Assembly: GCF_016583565.1 (NCBI RefSeq)
Contig: NZ_NRRF01000040.1
Location: forward strand, 1 to 45,850
Direction of reading: 5' to 3'
Origin: Thiocystis violacea
GTDB taxonomy: Bacteria; Pseudomonadota; Gammaproteobacteria; Chromatiales; Chromatiaceae
Length of the DNA stretch: 45,850 nucleotides
Shown here: positions 43,318 to 45,850 of the stretch, piece after piece
Layout: each line of letters opens with the position of its first letter
How positions within the stretch are numbered: position 1 is the first letter of the stretch
The notes under the pieces: model-generated
Database searches by the model: none
The model's input: only the letters and a program-made list of their open reading frames with translations
Told to the model about the DNA's origin: nothing
Made by a program: the position numbers and the translations under genes

Positions 43318-45540
43318 ATGAAAGGCTCGGATCACCATCGCGCGCGCAACCGCCTGCGGCTCGGCATCGGCCTCTTCATCCTGGCCCTCGCGGTCCCGAG
43401 TCTGCTCCTGGTCCACAAGGCCTACGATCAGATGAAGTGGGAGTCCTTCCGCCAACAGCAGCTGATCGCCGAGGATCTCGCGGACCGCATCGACCAGTCG
43501 CTCACGCGGCTGATCCTGGCGGAGGATGCCCGGCCGATCGAGGACTACGGCTTTCTGGTCAGTTCGGGCGATCCAGGCACCCCCTACACCAGGCGCTCGC
43601 CCCTGGCCGATCTGCCGGTGGGCGCGACCATCCCCGGGCTGATCGGCTGGTTCGAGGTGGCGCCCGACGGCAGCTTCAGCTCACCCCTGGTGCCAGACTC
43701 CGGAGTCTCACCGGCGGACTATGGCGTCGACCCAGCGGACTTGGCCATGCGCCAGGCACGGGCACAGCAGATTCAGGGCATCCTGGTCGGCAATCGGCTG
43801 GTCGAGCGCGGCACCCGGGAACTCGCCCCCGAGGTCGCCGCGCCGTTACCGGCCGCGCCAGCCGTCGGCGGCTCGGGGCCGCGCCTCGCGTCTGACCGGC
43901 TCGGAGCGGTCGCCGACCTGGAAGCGCCGCGCGCGTCGGCCAACATGGCCGAATCTCGGGAGCAGGCCGCTCGGCCCAAGCTCGAAACCGATCCTCGCCT
44001 CTCCCAGGCGGCCTTCGAGCGGCTGGCGGCGAAGGAGGCGGAACCGCGCCTGGAGGCACTCAAGGCGCGACGTCCGGCCCGCACCGAGGAGCTGAAGCTG
44101 GACGAGGATCTGGCGGTGCGCAGCCAGCGCCAGCGGTCAGGGCGCCTCGACAAGGGCGGGCTCGTCGAAACGGAAACCTCTGACGCCGTCTCCGCGGCCA
44201 TCGCGCCGGCGGACGAGATCCGGATCGAGAAGCAGACCGCGCCCCAGCGCGAGCGCAAAGCGGTTCAGCTGTTCGAGAACGCGGTCGAGCCCTTCGAGGT
44301 GGGCCTGCTCGACTCCGGGCACCTGCTGCTCTTTCGCAGCGTCTGGCGCGGGGGCGAGCGCATCATTCAGGGCGCGCTGATCGCGCAGGCGCCCTTCCTG
44401 GAGGCCCTGATCGCCCAGCCGCTGGGCAGCACGGTGCTGGCCCGCACCACACACCTCATCGTCGCCTATCGCGGCGAGGTTTTGGCGAGCTTCCGGGCCG
44501 AACCTCAGGGCGACTACCGACTCGGCTCCACGCCCTTGAGGAGCGGGCCGCCCCCGCTGAGCGGCGCCCTGCTCTACCGCACCCGGATGCAGGAGCCCTT
44601 CGGTGGGCTGGAGCTGATCTACAGCGTCAGCCGCCTGCCCCTCCCGCCGGGTGCTGGCGTGATCGGATGGATGGCGGCCGCGCTCGCCCTGGTGCTCCTC
44701 GCCGGCGGGTGGCTGATGTACCGCCTGGGCTGCAGTCAGCTCGCGCTGGTGCGCCAGCAGCAGGACTTCGTCTCGGCCGTGAGCCACGAGCTGAAGACGC
44801 CCCTGACCTCCATTCGCATGTACGCCGAAATGCTGCGCGCCGGCTTCGCCACCGAGGAGCGCAAGGCGACCTATTACCGATTCATTCACGAGGAGAGCGA
44901 GCGGCTGTCGCGCCTGATCGCCAACGTGCTCCAGCTCGCCCGCATCGGACGGGACGCCCTGGTGCTGGAGCCCAGGCCCATGACGATTCGGGAGCTGATG
45001 GCGATGGTGCAAGAGCGGGTCGCAAGCCAGGTGGAGCGCGCCGGTTTCACCCTGAGGATGCGCTGTGATCTGGAGGCGGAGATCCTGGCCGATCCGGACG
45101 CCTTCGTTCAGATCCTCATCAACCTGGTGGACAACGCGCTCAAGTTCACCGCGCGCGCGCCGATCCGCCGCGTGGAGATCGGCTGCGACCTCACGGAAGG
45201 CGGTTGGGTGCGCATCGGCGTGCGCGATTTTGGTCCCGGCATTCCCAAGGACCAACGCCAACGCATCTTCGAACTCTTCTATCGGGGGACGGAGGCTAAG
45301 ACCGAGGCAATTTCCGGGACGGGTATCGGACTGGCGCTGGTGCAGCGCCTGACCAAGGCCATGGGTGGGCGGATCGAGGTGAGTCAGCGCGACCCTGGCG
45401 CCGAATTCAGAATCGAGATACCCAGCACGAAGGCGTCGCCGCGGCGGCGCCCTCGTCTGGAGACACAACGACTAGAGACACAACGACTAGAGACACAACG
45501 ATCGGAGACACAACCACCGGAGACACGACCAAAAGCCTGA
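43318..45540 (+). CDS. Sensor histidine kinase with large periplasmic domain
   Basis: The 740-residue kinase has a first membrane helix (about residues 15-32), a large periplasmic part (about 33-440) and a second helix (about 446-467; WMAAALALVLLAGGWLMYRL). No HAMP domain is visible: the H box FVSAVSHELKTPLTSIRMYA with His490 follows within about 20 residues. The N box has Asn602 (ILINLVDNALKF), the G1 box Asp637 (DFGPGIP), and the G2 box is GTGIGLAL. The periplasmic part contains a charged Ala/Arg/Glu-rich insert (about 170-310) that looks disordered. The protein ends in five 5-residue repeats of LETQR type. Signal unknown. Cotranscribed with the response regulator. Confidence 0.93.
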   Translation: MKGSDHHRARNRLRLGIGLFILALAVPSLLLVHKAYDQMKWESFRQQQLIAEDLADRIDQSLTRLILAEDARPIEDYGFLVSSGDPGTPYTRRSPLADLPVGATIPGLIGWFEVAPDGSFSSPLVPDSGVSPADYGVDPADLAMRQARAQQIQGILVGNRLVERGTRELAPEVAAPLPAAPAVGGSGPRLASDRLGAVADLEAPRASANMAESREQAARPKLETDPRLSQAAFERLAAKEAEPRLEALKARRPARTEELKLDEDLAVRSQRQRSGRLDKGGLVETETSDAVSAAIAPADEIRIEKQTAPQRERKAVQLFENAVEPFEVGLLDSGHLLLFRSVWRGGERIIQGALIAQAPFLEALIAQPLGSTVLARTTHLIVAYRGEVLASFRAEPQGDYRLGSTPLRSGPPPLSGALLYRTRMQEPFGGLELIYSVSRLPLPPGAGVIGWMAAALALVLLAGGWLMYRLGCSQLALVRQQQDFVSAVSHELKTPLTSIRMYAEMLRAGFATEERKATYYRFIHEESERLSRLIANVLQLARIGRDALVLEPRPMTIRELMAMVQERVASQVERAGFTLRMRCDLEAEILADPDAFVQILINLVDNALKFTARAPIRRVEIGCDLTEGGWVRIGVRDFGPGIPKDQRQRIFELFYRGTEAKTEAISGTGIGLALVQRLTKAMGGRIEVSQRDPGAEFRIEIPSTKASPRRRPRLETQRLETQRLETQRSETQPPETRPKA
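45457..45531 (+). repeat. Five 15-bp units encoding a pentapeptide repeat at the kinase C terminus
   Basis: Units of the form CTAGAGACACAACGA encode LETQR three times, then SETQP and PETRP. The units start at 45457, 45472, 45487, 45502 and 45517 and stay in frame to the stop at 45538-45540. The first three differ by one base; the last two have drifted. Confidence 0.9.
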
Positions 45541-45605
45541 TACAGATCCATCGAGACGCGATCCCTGAAAAACGGCGCATCCTTGCGCCCTGCTCCCATG
45601 ACCGA

Positions 45606-45641
45606 CCTACCAACAACCAACCTACCAACAACCAACCTACC
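45606..45641. repeat. 2.4 copies of a 15-bp repeat
   Basis: CCTACCAACAACCAA occurs at 45606-45620 and 45621-45635, with a partial third copy CCTACC at 45636-45641. It directly abuts the proposed end of the IS630-family element. Confidence 0.85.
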
Positions 45642-45643
45642 TA

Positions 45644-45850
45644 GTGCAACAGAGTGGAAATCCCGAGACTGTTTAATCATTCATGCTGCGAGCGGCTTTC
45701 CCTCATAGGTCCAGCGGAAGGGCTTGGCCAACGTGCGATTGAAGAAGTCGATGAAATCGCTGATGCGTTTCTGAAGGTCGTCGATGGAGGTGAAGTTGCC
45801 ACGGCGCAGGACTTTGCGCGCCAGGATCGAGAACCACATCTCGATCTGAT
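45644..45850 (-). mobile_element. IS630-family element, one end (runs off the window)
   Basis: The transposase 3' end at 45681-45850 marks an IS630-type element. The sequence just outside reads CTAG (45641-45644); IS630 elements insert at TA, often within CTAG. If TA at 45642-45643 is the target, the element end begins GTGCAACAGAGTGG at 45644. The opposite end is outside the window, so the terminal inverted repeat and target duplication cannot be tested. Confidence 0.6.
45681..45850 (-). CDS. IS630-family transposase, C-terminal part (partial)
   Basis: The minus-strand frame ends with TGA at 45681-45683 and runs to the right edge, giving about 56 residues. It contains QIEMWFSILARKVLRRG and IDDLQKRISDFIDFFNRT, then AKPFRWTYEGKPL. 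This is the standard end of IS630-family DDE transposases, including the last catalytic Glu in the QIEMWFS helix. The N-terminal part and the first two catalytic Asp lie outside the window. Whether the copy is intact is unknown. Confidence 0.88.
   Translation of the reverse strand, partial: QIEMWFSILARKVLRRGNFTSIDDLQKRISDFIDFFNRTLAKPFRWTYEGKPLAA

Noticed and set aside
39756..45540. Proteobacterial dedicated sortase system (PdsR/PdsS type)
   Set aside because: A two-component system near a VWA protein recalls it, but there is no sortase gene, no LPxTG motif in the VWA protein, and the regulator is an ordinary OmpR type.

Overview
The window is about 45.9 kb of GC-rich DNA from a motile gammaproteobacterium. 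The flagellar gene order (flgBCDEFGHIJKL, with cheR and cheV upstream and flgA, flgM and flgN on the opposite strand) is that of polarly flagellated Gammaproteobacteria. DnaE aligns almost colinearly with the E. coli enzyme as I remember it. Several orphan families here (long FAD/Fe-S oxidase, DUF1640-like coiled coil, circularly permuted ATP-grasp with alpha-E) are ones I associate with Chromatiales (purple sulfur bacteria). The order-level assignment is inference; no photosynthesis or sulfur genes lie in the window.

Region 1 (1-18.4 kb) is flagellar. After the tail of a PD-(D/E)XK nuclease-type gene, the minus strand carries flgL-K-J-I-H-G-F-E-D-C-B, then cheR and cheV. The plus strand carries flgA, flgM, flgN, a YcgR/PilZ brake, a FliK-type hook-length protein and an orphan FlhB C-terminal domain. 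Three promoters can be read directly: a sigma-54 site before flgB, a sigma-28 site inside the 3' end of flgJ driving flgKL, and a sigma-28 site before flgM. Together they give the usual tiers: sigma-54 for the rod, hook and rings, and sigma-28 for the hook-filament junction proteins and the anti-sigma factor.

Region 2 (18.5-30.7 kb) is mixed housekeeping: a coiled-coil membrane protein, a small tail-anchored protein, a cupin plus a 1285-residue FAD/Fe-S oxidase, dnaE with arfB, a secreted hypothetical protein and a YihY/BrkB-type membrane protein.

Region 3 (30.9-39.7 kb) has an alpha-E / circularly permuted ATP-grasp pair, beside a retropepsin-like protease and an HdfR-like LysR regulator. 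A secreted hypothetical protein and msrB follow. Next comes a plus-strand run of an aminotransferase, a cysteine-less SCO-like protein, psd and a YkgJ-type cysteine-cluster protein.

Region 4 (39.7-45.85 kb) is the most unusual part. A PspA-like / membrane / VWA operon on the minus strand diverges from an OmpR-type response regulator and a large sensor kinase. The gap between them holds two different heptanucleotide arrays and a direct repeat with an 11-bp period that could be the regulator's operator. The kinase ends in a pentapeptide repeat. It is followed by another short repeat and the end of an IS630-family element, which runs off the window.

A 93-bp palindromic repeat occurs in two copies 90% identical, each between convergent genes, with a diverged relative between flgH and flgI. 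No tRNA, rRNA, CRISPR array or prophage was seen.
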